From the NCBI RefSeq assembly GCF_000021725.1, contig NC_012115.1, positions 576,001 to 640,000 on the forward strand: a DNA stretch of 64,000 nucleotides, given 5' to 3'. Under the pieces are notes generated by a model. It did no database searches and had not been told where the DNA came from. It was given only the letters and a program-made list of their open reading frames with translations. Below, piece after piece: positions 1 through 9,407 of this stretch. Source of the DNA: Nautilia profundicola AmH (GTDB lineage: Bacteria > Campylobacterota > Campylobacteria > Campylobacterales > Nautiliaceae). The number at the start of each line of letters is the position of its first letter. Position 1 is the stretch's first letter. Made by a program: the position numbers and the translations under genes.

Positions 1-1
1 G

Positions 2-2415
2 CTTGAACTTAAAAGTGCAGTAGACAGACTTCCAAAAGTTGATAACATTACAAAAGAGTCTATTAAAATAGGAAGAGAATTAATTGAAAGTCTGCAAAAA
101 GCTGAAGGACTTGCAACTAAACTTGGTGATCAATATGTTGCTGTTGACACATGGCTTATTGCAAACCTTGACAGATTTAAAGACACTCTTGGGAAATTTG
201 TAGATCTTTTTGAGCTTAAAAAAACTCTTGAAGCAATAAGAGGGCGCATAAAAAGATTGAGAGCAAAAGTGCGGATGAAACACTCGACGCATTAAACAAA
301 TACGGAATCGACCTTACTGCGAAAGCGAGAGAAGGTAAACTTGATCCGGTAATCGGAAGAGATGAAGAAATTAACAGAATGATGCAGATTCTTATCAGAA
401 AAACTAAAAACAACCCGATTTTACTTGGTGAACCGGGGGTTGGTAAAACAGCTCTTGTAGAAGGGCTTGCTCAAAGAATCGTTAAAAAAGAAGTACCGAC
501 AAGCCTTCAAAACAAACAAATCGTAGCGCTTGATATGACTGCGTTAATTGCAGGTGCAAAATACAGAGGTGAATTCGAAGACAGACTAAAAGCCGTTGTG
601 GATGAAGTTAAACAAAATCCTAACATTATATTATTTATCGACGAAATTCACACAATCGTAGGTGCGGGTGCGAGTGAGGGTAGTATGGACGCCGCAAACA
701 TCCTAAAACCAGCACTTGCAAGAGGAGAGCTTAGAACAATCGGTGCGACAACACTTAAAGAATATAGAAAATATTTCGAAAAAGACGCGGCTCTTCAAAG
801 AAGATTCCAGCCAGTAATGGTAAACGAGCCGAGCGTAAACGAAGCAATCAGAATCTTAAGGGGTCTTAAAGAAAGACTTGAAGCGCATCACAACGTAATT
901 ATTAAAGACGAAGCAATCGTAGCTGCGGCAAAACTGACTGACAGATACATCAGTGACAGATTCCTGCCGGACAAAGCAATCGACGCAATAGACGAAGCTG
1001 CGGCTGAAATCAAAATGCAAATCGAAAGCGAACCGTTCGAACTTGCTAAAATTAAAAGAGAAATCGAACAGCTAATGGTTGAAAAAGAGGCTCTTCAAAT
1101 GGAAGGTGAGAGCGAGAAATCTAAAAAAAGACTTGCTGAAATTGAAAAAGAATTAGCTAATCTTGAAGAAGAAAAAAGAAGACTTGAAGCTAAATTTGAA
1201 GAAGAAAAAAGAGTTTTAAAAGAAATAGCTGAGATTAAACAGCAAATTGAAGAACTTAAAGTTCAAGCTGATATCGCTAAAAGAGAAGGAAACTTCCAAA
1301 AAGCGGCTGAAATCGAATACGGTAAAGTAGTTGAACTTACTAAAAAACTTGAAGAACTTGAGAAAAAATGGGAAGAAATGCAAAAAGAAGGTACGCTTCT
1401 TAAAAACGCTGTTGATGAAGAAGCGGTTGCAGATGTTGTAAGTAAATGGACAGGTATTCCTGTAAATAAAATGTTACAAAGCGAGCTTGAAAAAATCCTG
1501 CATATCGAAGACGAGCTTAAAAAATGGGTAGTTGGACAGGATGAAGCTATTAAAGCTGTAGCAAGAGCAATTAAAAGAAATAAAGCGGGACTTGGCGATC
1601 CAAACAGACCAATCGGAAGCTTTATGTTCTTAGGACCTACAGGGGTAGGTAAAACAGAAACAGCTAAGACATTGGCAAGATTCTTGTTTGATGATGAAAA
1701 AGCGATGATCAGATTTGATATGTCTGAATATATGGATAAAATAAGCGTATCTAAACTGATCGGTGCTGCGCCTGGATACGTTGGATACGAAGAAGGCGGA
1801 CAGTTAACAGAAGCTGTTAGAAGAAGACCGTACAGCGTAATTCTGTTTGATGAAATTGAAAAAGCGCATCCGGATGTATTTAACATCCTGTTACAGGTGC
1901 TTGACGACGGTAGACTTACAGATAATAAAGGTGTGACAGTAGACTTTAAAAACACAATTATTATCTTAACAAGTAACATCGCAAGCGATATCATTATGGA
2001 AATTAAAGATCCGGAAGCAAGAAAAGAAGCGGTTTGGGCTGAACTTAAAAGAAGAATGAAACCTGAATTCTTAAACAGACTTGACGATGTGGTTGTATTT
2101 AACCCACTTGGCAAAGAACAGGTTAAACAAATCGTTGATATCTTGCTTAGAAAAATTACAAAAAGACTGGCTGAGAGAGAAATTGAGCTTACTCTCACAG
2201 ACAGAGTTAAAGAGGTTATCGCTGAGGTTGGATTCGATCCGATTTTCGGTGCGAGACCACTTAAAAGAGCAATGGCTGAAATCATTGAAGACAGACTTGC
2301 CGAACTTATCCTTGAAGGAAAAGTTAAAGAAGGCGATAGGGTTGAATTTGATGCAGATGATAACAATATCATTATCAAAGTTAACGGCCAGGAAGTTGCA
2401 AGGGATCCTAAATAA
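2..2415 (+). CDS. clpB: ClpB protein disaggregase, 5' truncated by the window edge, with an apparent frameshift
   Basis: Hsp100/ClpB ATPase that resolubilises aggregated proteins together with DnaK/GrpE. The reading is split. Positions 2-295 encode the end of the N-terminal domain and the start of NBD1 in one frame and then stop. The rest (recognisable from about 255, first ATG 379, stop 2415) is in another frame. Adding one A to the five-A run at 250-254 restores a continuous ClpB sequence (…[17 protein letters not shown]…). Counting from the ATG at 379, NBD1 Walker A (GEPGVGKTA) lies near residue 17, the long charged coiled-coil middle domain at about 215-345, NBD2 Walker A (GPTGVGKTE) near 420 and Walker B (ILFDEIEKA) near 488. 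All motifs are intact, so the family call is certain. Whether the frameshift is real or a homopolymer sequencing error cannot be told from this window. Confidence 0.93.
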
Positions 2416-2430
2416 TCCCTTGGCTTCCTT
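2399..2430 (+). terminator. Hairpin overlapping the clpB stop codon
   Basis: An 8-bp perfect inverted repeat, CAAGGGAT (2399-2406) and ATCCCTTG (2415-2422), encloses the clpB stop codon region and is followed by a moderately T-rich stretch. It is a plausible intrinsic terminator, though the T-tract is weak. Confidence 0.5.
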
Positions 2431-2441
2431 TATTGTCTATA

Positions 2442-2457
2442 AATAGTGCCAGACACC
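2442..2457 (+). repeat. Copy 1 of a dispersed GTGTCTGGCAC-type motif
   Basis: The 16 bases AATAGTGCCAGACACC are the exact reverse complement of 34930-34945 downstream of dnaK. A near copy (13 of 15) lies at 27498-27512 downstream of tmRNA. The motif is weakly palindromic (TAGTG…CAC) and sits about 26 bases after the clpB stop codon. Confidence 0.6.
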
Positions 2458-2542
2458 TAACATTATGTTACATTGATTTTACATTGTACTAATTTAATAG
2501 TGTCTTTTGTGTGTATAAATAGTTTATTGATACTACAACAAT

Positions 2543-2571
2543 TTGACAAAGTGAATATTTGTTTATATAAT
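2543..2571 (+). promoter_or_regulatory. Consensus sigma-70 promoter upstream of the small membrane protein gene
   Basis: TTGACA at 2543-2548 and TATAAT at 2566-2571 are both perfect hexamers separated by exactly 17 bases. The expected start site is about 15 bases upstream of the ATG at 2594, leaving room for the GAAGG-type ribosome binding site. Confidence 0.8.
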
Positions 2572-2593
2572 TTTTTTAAAACGAAGGTGTGAG

Positions 2594-2959
2594 ATGAATC
2601 TTTTGTATTTGCATATGCTGTTTGTATTCGGTTGGGCAGTTTTTATGGTTTCACTTGCTAAATCTGTTGCTTGCAAAGAAAATTCAAAAATTCTTGCCGT
2701 ATTAAGTTTAATCTTTATGTTATTGGTCTTATATATCGGAACAAAACTTATGCTCGCATTTCCACAAGTGGCCAAAAGCGGGTTATGGATACATACAAAA
2801 CTTTCTATCGACATTCTTGCGATGCTTTTAAATATATATTTAGCTTTTATAGCATTTAAAAACAAAACGCTTTCTAATACACTTTCACATGTAATTTATT
2901 GGACAAGTGTAATAATGTTTGCAGCTATGTATTACCTGACGCTTTTTAGACCTTTTTAA
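2594..2959 (+). CDS. Small four-helix membrane protein of unknown function
   Basis: 121 residues, nearly all hydrophobic, with about four membrane-spanning helices (roughly 1-22, 32-54, 67-88 and 97-117) and short polar loops. There is no signal peptide cleavage site or recognisable catalytic motif. It follows a consensus promoter, and its stop codon overlaps an ATG (TAATG) leading into the PAS/chemoreceptor pair, so it is probably the first gene of that transcript. The spacing of short loops resembles small integral membrane proteins of the SirB2 or haem/quinone-associated kind, but I do not recognise the family and assign no function. Confidence 0.75.
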   Translation: MNLLYLHMLFVFGWAVFMVSLAKSVACKENSKILAVLSLIFMLLVLYIGTKLMLAFPQVAKSGLWIHTKLSIDILAMLLNIYLAFIAFKNKTLSNTLSHVIYWTSVIMFAAMYYLTLFRPF

Positions 2960-3000
2960 TGAATGGGTTGGGGATAAAGGAAAAAGGAGAAAAAATCATT

Positions 3001-3585
3001 ATGGTTGATCAAAAAAAAATAGAAGAAAAATTAAAAGCCGGGAAAAGACTTTCAAAATTAGATGCTCCTAAAAAAATCACTAATGATGAAAAAGTAATAA
3101 ATGAAAATGATTTTATTGTTTCAAAAACAGATTTAAAAGGTTATATTACTTATTGTAATAGAATTTTTGTGGAGATGGCCGGATGGAGCAGAAGAGAATT
3201 GATTGGTGCAAATCATAATATTATCAGACATCCGCATATGCCGAAAATTGCTTTTAAAATTGCATGGGATTTAATACAAGCGAAAAAAGAATTTTTCGGT
3301 TTTGTTAAAAACTTAAGAAAAGACGGCGGATATTATTGGGTTTTGGCTTATATTACTCCTGATTTGGATTTGAACGGCAATATAATTGGTTATACCTCAT
3401 TCAGAAAAAAACCTTCAAGAAAAGGGATAGAAACACTTGAACCGATATATTTACAGCTTGTAGAAGCGGAAAAAAGTGGCGGTATGTCCGCAAGTTACGA
3501 ATTGTTAAAAGAGGTATTAGGTGCAGATGATGAAAATATTGTTGATAAATACCATGAACTGGTATTTAATTTACAAAAAGGTTAA
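3001..3585 (+). CDS. Aer/CetB-like PAS-domain signalling protein
   Basis: A soluble protein of about 194 residues with one PAS domain (about residues 25-135). The segment containing IIRHPHMP, the following aromatic core and the GYYWV strand are typical of FAD-binding Aer-type PAS domains used in energy taxis. There is no transmembrane or output domain. The next gene, three bases downstream, is a membrane chemoreceptor, the same split arrangement as CetB/CetA of Campylobacter jejuni, where the PAS protein senses and the receptor signals. I place the start at 3001 because AAGGAG lies at 2984-2989; an in-frame ATG at 2959 would add 14 residues. Flavin binding is inferred from the family. Confidence 0.8.
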   Translation: MVDQKKIEEKLKAGKRLSKLDAPKKITNDEKVINENDFIVSKTDLKGYITYCNRIFVEMAGWSRRELIGANHNIIRHPHMPKIAFKIAWDLIQAKKEFFGFVKNLRKDGGYYWVLAYITPDLDLNGNIIGYTSFRKKPSRKGIETLEPIYLQLVEAEKSGGMSASYELLKEVLGADDENIVDKYHELVFNLQKG

Positions 3586-3588
3586 AAC

Positions 3589-5064
3589 ATGAAAATAAAA
3601 GAGATGATGACTTTAAGACTTATAGCGATTTTAACTATAAATTTTTTACTTCTTGCTTATTTGATTTATTTAAAAGAGTATATAGCAGTGGCTTTATATG
3701 TGATTTTAATAGCTCTTGCTCATTTTCTTCCTTCAAATAAGGCAAAAATTGAATCTTCACAAAAAGACATTTTTAATAAAGTTCATAAAACTGTGGAAGA
3801 AGCGTATAATGGAAAACTCTCAAGCAGAATAATTTTAGATGACGAGACTTCACTTGAAGCAAAAATCGGGTGGAATATTAATGAAATGTTGGATCAGATT
3901 GAAGATTTACTCAGAGAATCTAAAAATACAATTCAAGCAATAATAAACGGTGATGAGTATAGATATATCATGCCAAGTGGTCTGCATGGTGAATTTAGAG
4001 GTGTTGCCGAAGAATTTGAAAAAGCAATTGAGTCATTAAAAATTTCTAAAAAAGTTGAAAGAATGAGTAAGCTCTCTAAAAAGTTTGTGGAAATTGATGG
4101 TGGTGTAACTGCAAATTTAGAGAGAATCGGAAATGAAATTTTTGAAATAGACCATGCATTTAAAGAAATTACAACAAAGGTTAAAGAATCTACAAATCAA
4201 GCTGATAAAACATATTATTTAATGCAAGAAAGTAAAAACGATTTTGCCATGTTAAGCGAAAAAGTTGAAGAAACTTCTAATGAAATTACACAAATGGCAG
4301 AAAATATTCACTCAATTTCAAATATTGTAGAGCTTATTAAAGATATTGCCGATCAAACGAATCTTTTAGCATTAAATGCCGCTATAGAGGCTGCAAGAGC
4401 CGGTGAACATGGTAGGGGATTTGCAGTTGTTGCGGATAATGTCAGAGATTTGGCGGAGAGAACTCAAAAAGCTACAAATGAGATTGCTATTACCATACAA
4501 ACCTTGCAGCAGCAATTTAACGGAATAGAAGAAAATACCAATCAGGTTGTGAAAATCGGGGATAAATCTTATGGAACACTTCAGAATTTTGAGCAAGTAT
4601 TGGATGTTCTGAAAAAAGAATTAACTGATGTGAGTATGATTTCTGATAAAAACACATTAAAATTAATATTTATAACATTTAAAATCGGACATATTATTTA
4701 TAAGTCGAATATTTATTCCGCAATTACAAAAGAGGAAGTGGATGAATCAATTATTAATATTACCGATCAAACATGTAAACTTGGTAAATGGTTAAATAAA
4801 CCTGAGATTAAAGAGATGCTTAAAAACTTCAAAAATTATCATACTCTCATTCAACACCATAAAAAAATTCATGAATTAGGTAAAGAAATTCTTCTTAGAG
4901 TTCAGGCAGAAGGTATTACAAAATATAATCCTGATTGGTATTATGAAAAATTATTAGAACTTGAAAAATATGCTAAACTTACGTTTTCAGAATTAGATCA
5001 ATTAGCTGAATATGCTACACAAACAAACATAGTAGCTAAATTATTAGAAAAATCTAAGGAGTAA
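3589..5064 (+). CDS. Methyl-accepting chemotaxis protein with C-terminal CZB zinc-binding domain (CetA-like)
   Basis: Chemoreceptor of 491 residues. Two adjacent N-terminal membrane helices (about 8-47) leave almost no periplasmic loop, so sensing must be intracellular. The signalling hairpin contains the highly conserved tip [20 protein letters not shown] followed by [10 protein letters not shown]. After the coiled coil, the C-terminal 110 residues match a chemoreceptor zinc-binding (CZB) domain: a His near its start, then CKLGKW, then HH…H. CZB domains bind zinc and in related organisms respond to oxidants or pH. With the PAS protein immediately upstream it probably forms a bipartite energy-taxis receptor. 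The CZB on a short-loop membrane receptor is notable, because in Helicobacter TlpD it is on a soluble receptor. Confidence 0.88.
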   Translation: MKIKEMMTLRLIAILTINFLLLAYLIYLKEYIAVALYVILIALAHFLPSNKAKIESSQKDIFNKVHKTVEEAYNGKLSSRIILDDETSLEAKIGWNINEMLDQIEDLLRESKNTIQAIINGDEYRYIMPSGLHGEFRGVAEEFEKAIESLKISKKVERMSKLSKKFVEIDGGVTANLERIGNEIFEIDHAFKEITTKVKESTNQADKTYYLMQESKNDFAMLSEKVEETSNEITQMAENIHSISNIVELIKDIADQTNLLALNAAIEAARAGEHGRGFAVVADNVRDLAERTQKATNEIAITIQTLQQQFNGIEENTNQVVKIGDKSYGTLQNFEQVLDVLKKELTDVSMISDKNTLKLIFITFKIGHIIYKSNIYSAITKEEVDESIINITDQTCKLGKWLNKPEIKEMLKNFKNYHTLIQHHKKIHELGKEILLRVQAEGITKYNPDWYYEKLLELEKYAKLTFSELDQLAEYATQTNIVAKLLEKSKE

Positions 5065-5065
5065 A

Positions 5066-6370
5066 ATGTTAAGGTTTGCACCAAGTCCAACAGGAGATAT
5101 GCATATTGGAAATTTAAGAGTTGCTATTTTCAATTATATAATAGCCAAACAAAAAAATGAAAAACTTTTAATTAGAATAGAAGATACGGATAAAGAAAGA
5201 AACATTGAAGGTAAAGATAAAGAAATACTTGATATACTGCATTTATTTGGTATTGAGTATGATAATGTGGTTTATCAGTCCGCTAATTTACATATGCATC
5301 AACAAATGGCGAAAAAGCTTTTAGACGATAAAAAAGCTTTTGTTTGTTTTTGTGATGAAGAAGAAATTAATTTTCAAAGAGAAAAAGCAAAAATTGAAAA
5401 AAGGCCTTACAGATACAGTGGTAAGTGTGAGAATTTAACATCAACTGAAATTAGAAAATATCTTGATAAAAAAACACCTTTTGTTGTTAGGTTAAAAAAA
5501 CCGGAAAAAAATATTAAATTTAATGATTTAATAAAAGGTGATTTTGATTTTTCTCCTTTTGATATCGACAGCTTTATTATTATGAGAAAAGATTTTACGC
5601 CGACATACAATTTTGCATGTGCTATTGATGACATGCTTTATGATATTTCACTTGTAATCAGAGGTGAGGATCACTTAAGTAATACACCAAAACAGATAGC
5701 AATCAGAGACGCTTTAGGATATGATAAAGAAATTAAATATGCTCATTTACCTATCATTTTGAATGAAGAGGGTAAAAAAATGAGCAAACGTGACAATGCA
5801 AGTTCTGTTAAGTGGCTTTTGGAAGAAGGGTTTTTGCCGGAAGCTATTGCAAATTATTTAATATTATTAGGTAATAGCTTTGAAAAAGAAATTTTTACGT
5901 TAAAAGAAGCAATTGAGTTTTTTGACATTACTAAGATTTCACGTGCACCTGCTAAATTTGACTTGGGTAAACTTAGATTTATCAATAAAGAACATATGAA
6001 AAAAATAGAAAAACTTACAAGATATATAGGATATCATGAAGAGTATGAACCGTTGGCAAAACTGTATCTTGATGAAGTCTCAACAATTAAAGAATTAAAA
6101 GAGAAATTAGATAACATTTTTACTAAAAAAGAATTTGATGAATTTAATGATGAGATAGAAATTCTTAAAAAAGAGATTTTGGATAACGAATTTGAAGATA
6201 ATTATAACGATTTTAAAAACAGAATTATGAATAACACCGGACTTAAAGGGAAAAAGTTATTCATGCCTCTTAGAATGTTAATGGTAGGTTCAAAACAAGG
6301 ACCGGAAATTAAAGACTTATATGCTATAATGAAACCATATCTTAAAATGATAATAAAGGAGTATAGATGA
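5066..6370 (+). CDS. gltX: Glutamyl-tRNA synthetase, GltX2 type
   Basis: Class I aminoacyl-tRNA synthetase of 434 residues. HIGN (residues 13-16) is the HIGH motif and KMSKRD is the ATP-binding KMSKS motif. The opening [18 protein letters not shown] is what I recall for the GluRS2 paralogue of Helicobacter and Campylobacter, which charges tRNA-Gln with glutamate for later amidation by GatCAB (gatA is at 45594). The length fits GluRS2 better than the slightly longer GluRS1. The start is one base after the chemoreceptor stop codon, and its own stop overlaps yggT (ATGA). Assignment as GltX2 rather than GltX1 rests on memory of the family. Confidence 0.93.
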   Translation: MLRFAPSPTGDMHIGNLRVAIFNYIIAKQKNEKLLIRIEDTDKERNIEGKDKEILDILHLFGIEYDNVVYQSANLHMHQQMAKKLLDDKKAFVCFCDEEEINFQREKAKIEKRPYRYSGKCENLTSTEIRKYLDKKTPFVVRLKKPEKNIKFNDLIKGDFDFSPFDIDSFIIMRKDFTPTYNFACAIDDMLYDISLVIRGEDHLSNTPKQIAIRDALGYDKEIKYAHLPIILNEEGKKMSKRDNASSVKWLLEEGFLPEAIANYLILLGNSFEKEIFTLKEAIEFFDITKISRAPAKFDLGKLRFINKEHMKKIEKLTRYIGYHEEYEPLAKLYLDEVSTIKELKEKLDNIFTKKEFDEFNDEIEILKKEILDNEFEDNYNDFKNRIMNNTGLKGKKLFMPLRMLMVGSKQGPEIKDLYAIMKPYLKMIIKEYR

Positions 6371-6642
6371 ATGCATTGTTAGTTTCTATACTGCAATTTA
6401 TATCAATCGTTATAAATTTATATATGTGGGTTGTTATTATTGCGGCACTTATAACTTGGGTTCAGCCAAACCCATATAATCCTATAGTGAGATTTCTTTG
6501 GAATGTGACTGAACCAGTGTACAGATGGATTAGAAAATATATCCCGACAACATTCGGAGGCTTTGATATTGCTCCGATTATATTAATTTTAGCTCTACAA
6601 TTTTTACAAATTTTAATAAATAATATTATTATTTCGTTATGA
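6367..6642 (+). CDS. YggT family integral membrane protein
   Basis: 91 residues with two hydrophobic helices (about 5-30 and 67-90) flanking a conserved middle segment, [21 protein letters not shown], characteristic of the YggT/CcdA-associated family. Family members have been linked to osmotic tolerance and, in some lineages, cytochrome or plastid complex assembly; no biochemical role is clear here. It overlaps gltX by four bases (ATGA) and the transglycosylase gene by four bases, so the three genes are translationally coupled, an order also found in Campylobacter jejuni. Confidence 0.9.
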   Translation: MNALLVSILQFISIVINLYMWVVIIAALITWVQPNPYNPIVRFLWNVTEPVYRWIRKYIPTTFGGFDIAPIILILALQFLQILINNIIISL

Positions 6643-8126
6643 GGCTTCTTTTTTTATTATTTCCTCTTTTTCTTTTTTCTTTAAATCTTTCAGAAATTTT
6701 AACGCATCCTAAAAGCTATGTAAGAGATTTTTATTTAACAGAGTTTATGAGAGAAACCAATTCGACTACTTTAGCTTATAAAGCTTATAGTTCTTTATAT
6801 AAGCCGAAACCTTTTAAACATTTAAGAATTTTATCACGAAAAAGTCCAATATTTAGAGATATTTATATGTGTGTTAATGTAAAACCGGAATACTTAAGGA
6901 AGGTGAATATTAGTTGTATTTTAAATAATGGGTTGTCTTTAAAAACAATGTCGAAATTAAAAAAAGACGATTTAAAATACTTGTATAATCATCTTCCGGA
7001 AGGAAAAGTAAAAAAGGCTGTTTTTGCTTTTTTAAATAATAATTTTTCATTCATTTTTAAAGACAGGGATTTAGGATACTATTTTATTTTAAATTACCCC
7101 GATAAAAAAATTGATCAAATTATTAATGATTTTACATTGTTTGAAGATAATTATTTTTATCTGTTTGTAAAATATGCTGTGTTGAACGACCTTCCTAAAA
7201 TTCAAAAGTCGTTAATGGGTTTAGATTATAAAAACTTTGATGATAAGATTAAATGGTGGCTTTTTATTAACGCATTAAAAAACAAAAACGAACAGCTGGC
7301 AAAAAAAGTTCTTTATTCAATAAAACAAAAAACTACAAAAATATATTTTTGGATGTGGCAATTAGGCAATAATGCAGCATTTCAAGAACTTTTAAACAAT
7401 AAACGGATTGATATTTATACACTTTTTGCATATGAAAAAGCCGGGAAAAAGTTTTTTATAAAAACCAATATAATTTACAATTCTGTCAAATCACCTAAAT
7501 ACAATCAGACAAATCCGTGGGAAGTGCTTAAGTTTTGGGATGAATTCAAAAAAAGAAAAGATCTGTTTACTTTTGCAAAAGAGCTGGATTCGGATAAAAG
7601 TATTGCATTAAAAGCGCTTGTTTTAGATAAAGCTTTTAAATTTAAATATAATTTATTTATTACTCCAAATATATATGAAGATAAAAACATTTCATTAAAA
7701 TCATTTGTTTACGGTATTGCACGACAGGAAAGCAGATTTGTACCTGCAAGTGTAAGTAGAAGTTATGCATTGGGAACAATGCAAATAATGCCGTTTTTAA
7801 TTAGGGATTATAATTCAAATGTTTTTAATCAGTTTGATTATAAGGAGAATATCAGACTTGGTGTCAAGCATATTAAATGGCTTTTTTCAAAACTTCATGA
7901 TCCGTTAATGGTTGCATATGCTTATAATGGAGGAATAGGTTTTGTAAACAGAAGAGTCAAAAATTATTTTAAATACAAAGGTAAATATGAACCTTTTTTA
8001 AGTATGGAGCTTGTACCGTACGATGAGAGTAGGGAGTATGGTAAAAAAGTTATAGCTAATTATGTTATATACAGCCATATTTTTGGTGACAATAATATCA
8101 CTCTTCATAAAATTCTTAAAAAGTAA
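6639..8126 (+). CDS. Soluble lytic murein transglycosylase (Slt family)
   Basis: A 495-residue secreted cell-wall enzyme that cleaves peptidoglycan glycan strands to 1,6-anhydro products. A signal peptide covers residues 1-17. A long alpha-helical superhelix precedes the catalytic domain (from about 350), which holds the catalytic Glu364 in RQESRF, then GTMQIMP and AYNGG, the standard motifs of family 1 transglycosylases. It is coupled to yggT by ATGA overlap and is the last gene of this forward operon. Its 3' end overlaps the convergent lipoprotein gene by 11 bases. Confident for family; exact Slt70 or MltE-type role not determined. Confidence 0.92.
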   Translation: MRLLFLLFPLFLFSLNLSEILTHPKSYVRDFYLTEFMRETNSTTLAYKAYSSLYKPKPFKHLRILSRKSPIFRDIYMCVNVKPEYLRKVNISCILNNGLSLKTMSKLKKDDLKYLYNHLPEGKVKKAVFAFLNNNFSFIFKDRDLGYYFILNYPDKKIDQIINDFTLFEDNYFYLFVKYAVLNDLPKIQKSLMGLDYKNFDDKIKWWLFINALKNKNEQLAKKVLYSIKQKTTKIYFWMWQLGNNAAFQELLNNKRIDIYTLFAYEKAGKKFFIKTNIIYNSVKSPKYNQTNPWEVLKFWDEFKKRKDLFTFAKELDSDKSIALKALVLDKAFKFKYNLFITPNIYEDKNISLKSFVYGIARQESRFVPASVSRSYALGTMQIMPFLIRDYNSNVFNQFDYKENIRLGVKHIKWLFSKLHDPLMVAYAYNGGIGFVNRRVKNYFKYKGKYEPFLSMELVPYDESREYGKKVIANYVIYSHIFGDNNITLHKILKK

Positions 8127-8556
8127 ACTTAACTTCTCCCCAATGTTTGCTTTTATATTCTAATATATAAGGTTTTTGTGTTTCATTAAATTCTACGATA
8201 TAATAATTCATCCATTCATTGTAAAAAGGAAATTTTTTATATAAAATAAAAGAAGGTATGTTTTGGGTTATTTTTACAGGAGTTTGTCCATTTAGTGTTA
8301 AATTAAACTCTTCATTATTTAAAGTATTGTCAAAATCATTATAAACGCCTATTAAAAAAGTAGGGTTTTTAAATTTGTCTTTAAAAAGAGGGTTGAGATA
8401 TACGGCGTCAATTAAGGCTTTTGTTTCGAGAGAGTTTATAATTTGTCCTCTTTGGGTATAAGTTAACGTTTTTTCATATAAAGGGTCTTGTTTAAGAGCT
8501 GTTTTAATGCTACAACCTGTAAAAAATAACATTAATATTAATAAAATGTTTTTCAT
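8116..8556 (-). CDS. Putative lipoprotein, conserved hypothetical
   Basis: 146 residues beginning with a short hydrophobic leader ending in FFTGC, a good lipobox with Cys15 as the lipidation site, so it should be a membrane-anchored lipoprotein. The remainder is a single globular domain rich in aromatic residues, with no motif I recognise. It stands alone on the reverse strand, convergent with the transglycosylase (11-base overlap) and divergent from the DUF3293 gene. A TATAAT on its strand (8583-8578) preceded by a T-run provides a promoter. Confidence 0.75.
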   Translation of the reverse strand: MKNILLILMLFFTGCSIKTALKQDPLYEKTLTYTQRGQIINSLETKALIDAVYLNPLFKDKFKNPTFLIGVYNDFDNTLNNEEFNLTLNGQTPVKITQNIPSFILYKKFPFYNEWMNYYIVEFNETQKPYILEYKSKHWGEVKFTF

Positions 8557-8600
8557 TTATATACCTTTTTTGATTAAATTATAACAAAAAAAGGATTCTA

Positions 8601-9131
8601 TTGAGATTTAATGTAATTGGTATAGGAGATTATATAGGCAAATGTATTTATGATGAAGCGGAAGACGCATTGCTTATAGACGGCGAAATTGTTCTTGATT
8701 TTAAAAAGAAATATAAGGATTATTTAAAATATACAAAATTTATGATTCATTCTTTGAGTGGAAGAGAGTGGATCTCATTTCAATTTTTACCGCAAAATGT
8801 TGAAACGTTAAAAAGAAAGTTTGCTATCATTACCGCATACAACCCTAAAGGTATGATATACAATGATTTTTTGAATTTTTTAAGAAATACAGAACTTGAA
8901 AGCGTCATAAAAGCTTTCGGTTATGAAAGTTATTTAAGCATAGGAGAGCTGTTTGATTATAGTGAAAAATCTTTTATAATTTATGATATTGAAAAAGAAG
9001 AGGCTCTCAATATAGCTAAAAAATTTGACCAGTATTCAATATTTTATAATAGCGGTGAATATATTTCGATTACTGAGTGTGATACAGGGAAAGATATATT
9101 AAAATACGAATATAAAAAACATTATAAATAA
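8601..9131 (+). CDS. DUF3293-like protein with TTG start
   Basis: 176 residues. The middle carries FAIITAYNPKG, which matches the conserved opening of DUF3293 (a strand followed by T-A-x-N-P). The N-terminal 70 residues look like a separate small domain. The start is TTG, chosen because AAAGGA lies at the right distance upstream and the reading continues smoothly from there; the next ATG (8631) would remove part of the first strand. It is transcribed away from the lipoprotein gene. Function unknown. Confidence 0.7.
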   Translation: MRFNVIGIGDYIGKCIYDEAEDALLIDGEIVLDFKKKYKDYLKYTKFMIHSLSGREWISFQFLPQNVETLKRKFAIITAYNPKGMIYNDFLNFLRNTELESVIKAFGYESYLSIGELFDYSEKSFIIYDIEKEEALNIAKKFDQYSIFYNSGEYISITECDTGKDILKYEYKKHYK

Positions 9132-9191
9132 ATTTTAAATTTTGTTGAAATGGAAACATTCAAAATAACTAAAACAATATAAAGGATAACA

Positions 9192-9407
9192 ATGCAGGAT
9201 TATAAAAATAGAAAGTTTACTTTACCGGAGATAATGGGTGTAAGTGCGGCATTTATAATGTTTATGGCAATAGGAATGATAATGGGCGGAACCGCCGCCG
9301 GTAATGACAAAGTGTTTTATTCAGGTGCAGCATTGTTTAGTTTAGGGGCGGTTATAGCAATATATTTGTTGATTAAATACGGTAAAAAAAAGGAAGACGA
9401 TTTTTAA
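9192..9407 (+). CDS. Small two-helix membrane protein
   Basis: 71 residues with two hydrophobic segments (about 13-33 and 43-62), Gly/Met-rich with small residues in the helices, and a charged tail KKKEDDF. AAAGGA precedes the ATG. Its stop codon lies inside the probable start region of the next gene (ComF-like, ATT at 9400), so the two are translationally coupled. I do not recognise the family. Confidence 0.65.
   Translation: MQDYKNRKFTLPEIMGVSAAFIMFMAIGMIMGGTAAGNDKVFYSGAALFSLGAVIAIYLLIKYGKKKEDDF

Noticed and set aside
250..256. Programmed -1 frameshift site in clpB
   Set aside because: In the zero frame the codons are ATA AAA AGA. Tandem slippage on the A-run would leave AGA mismatched, and no stimulatory hairpin or upstream Shine-Dalgarno is evident. 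A missing A is simpler.
1263..2378. Long open frame of 371 codons antisense to clpB
   Set aside because: Ser/Leu/Ile-rich composition typical of the complement of an AT-rich Lys/Glu-rich gene, no ribosome binding site, no motifs, and it lies entirely opposite a certain gene.
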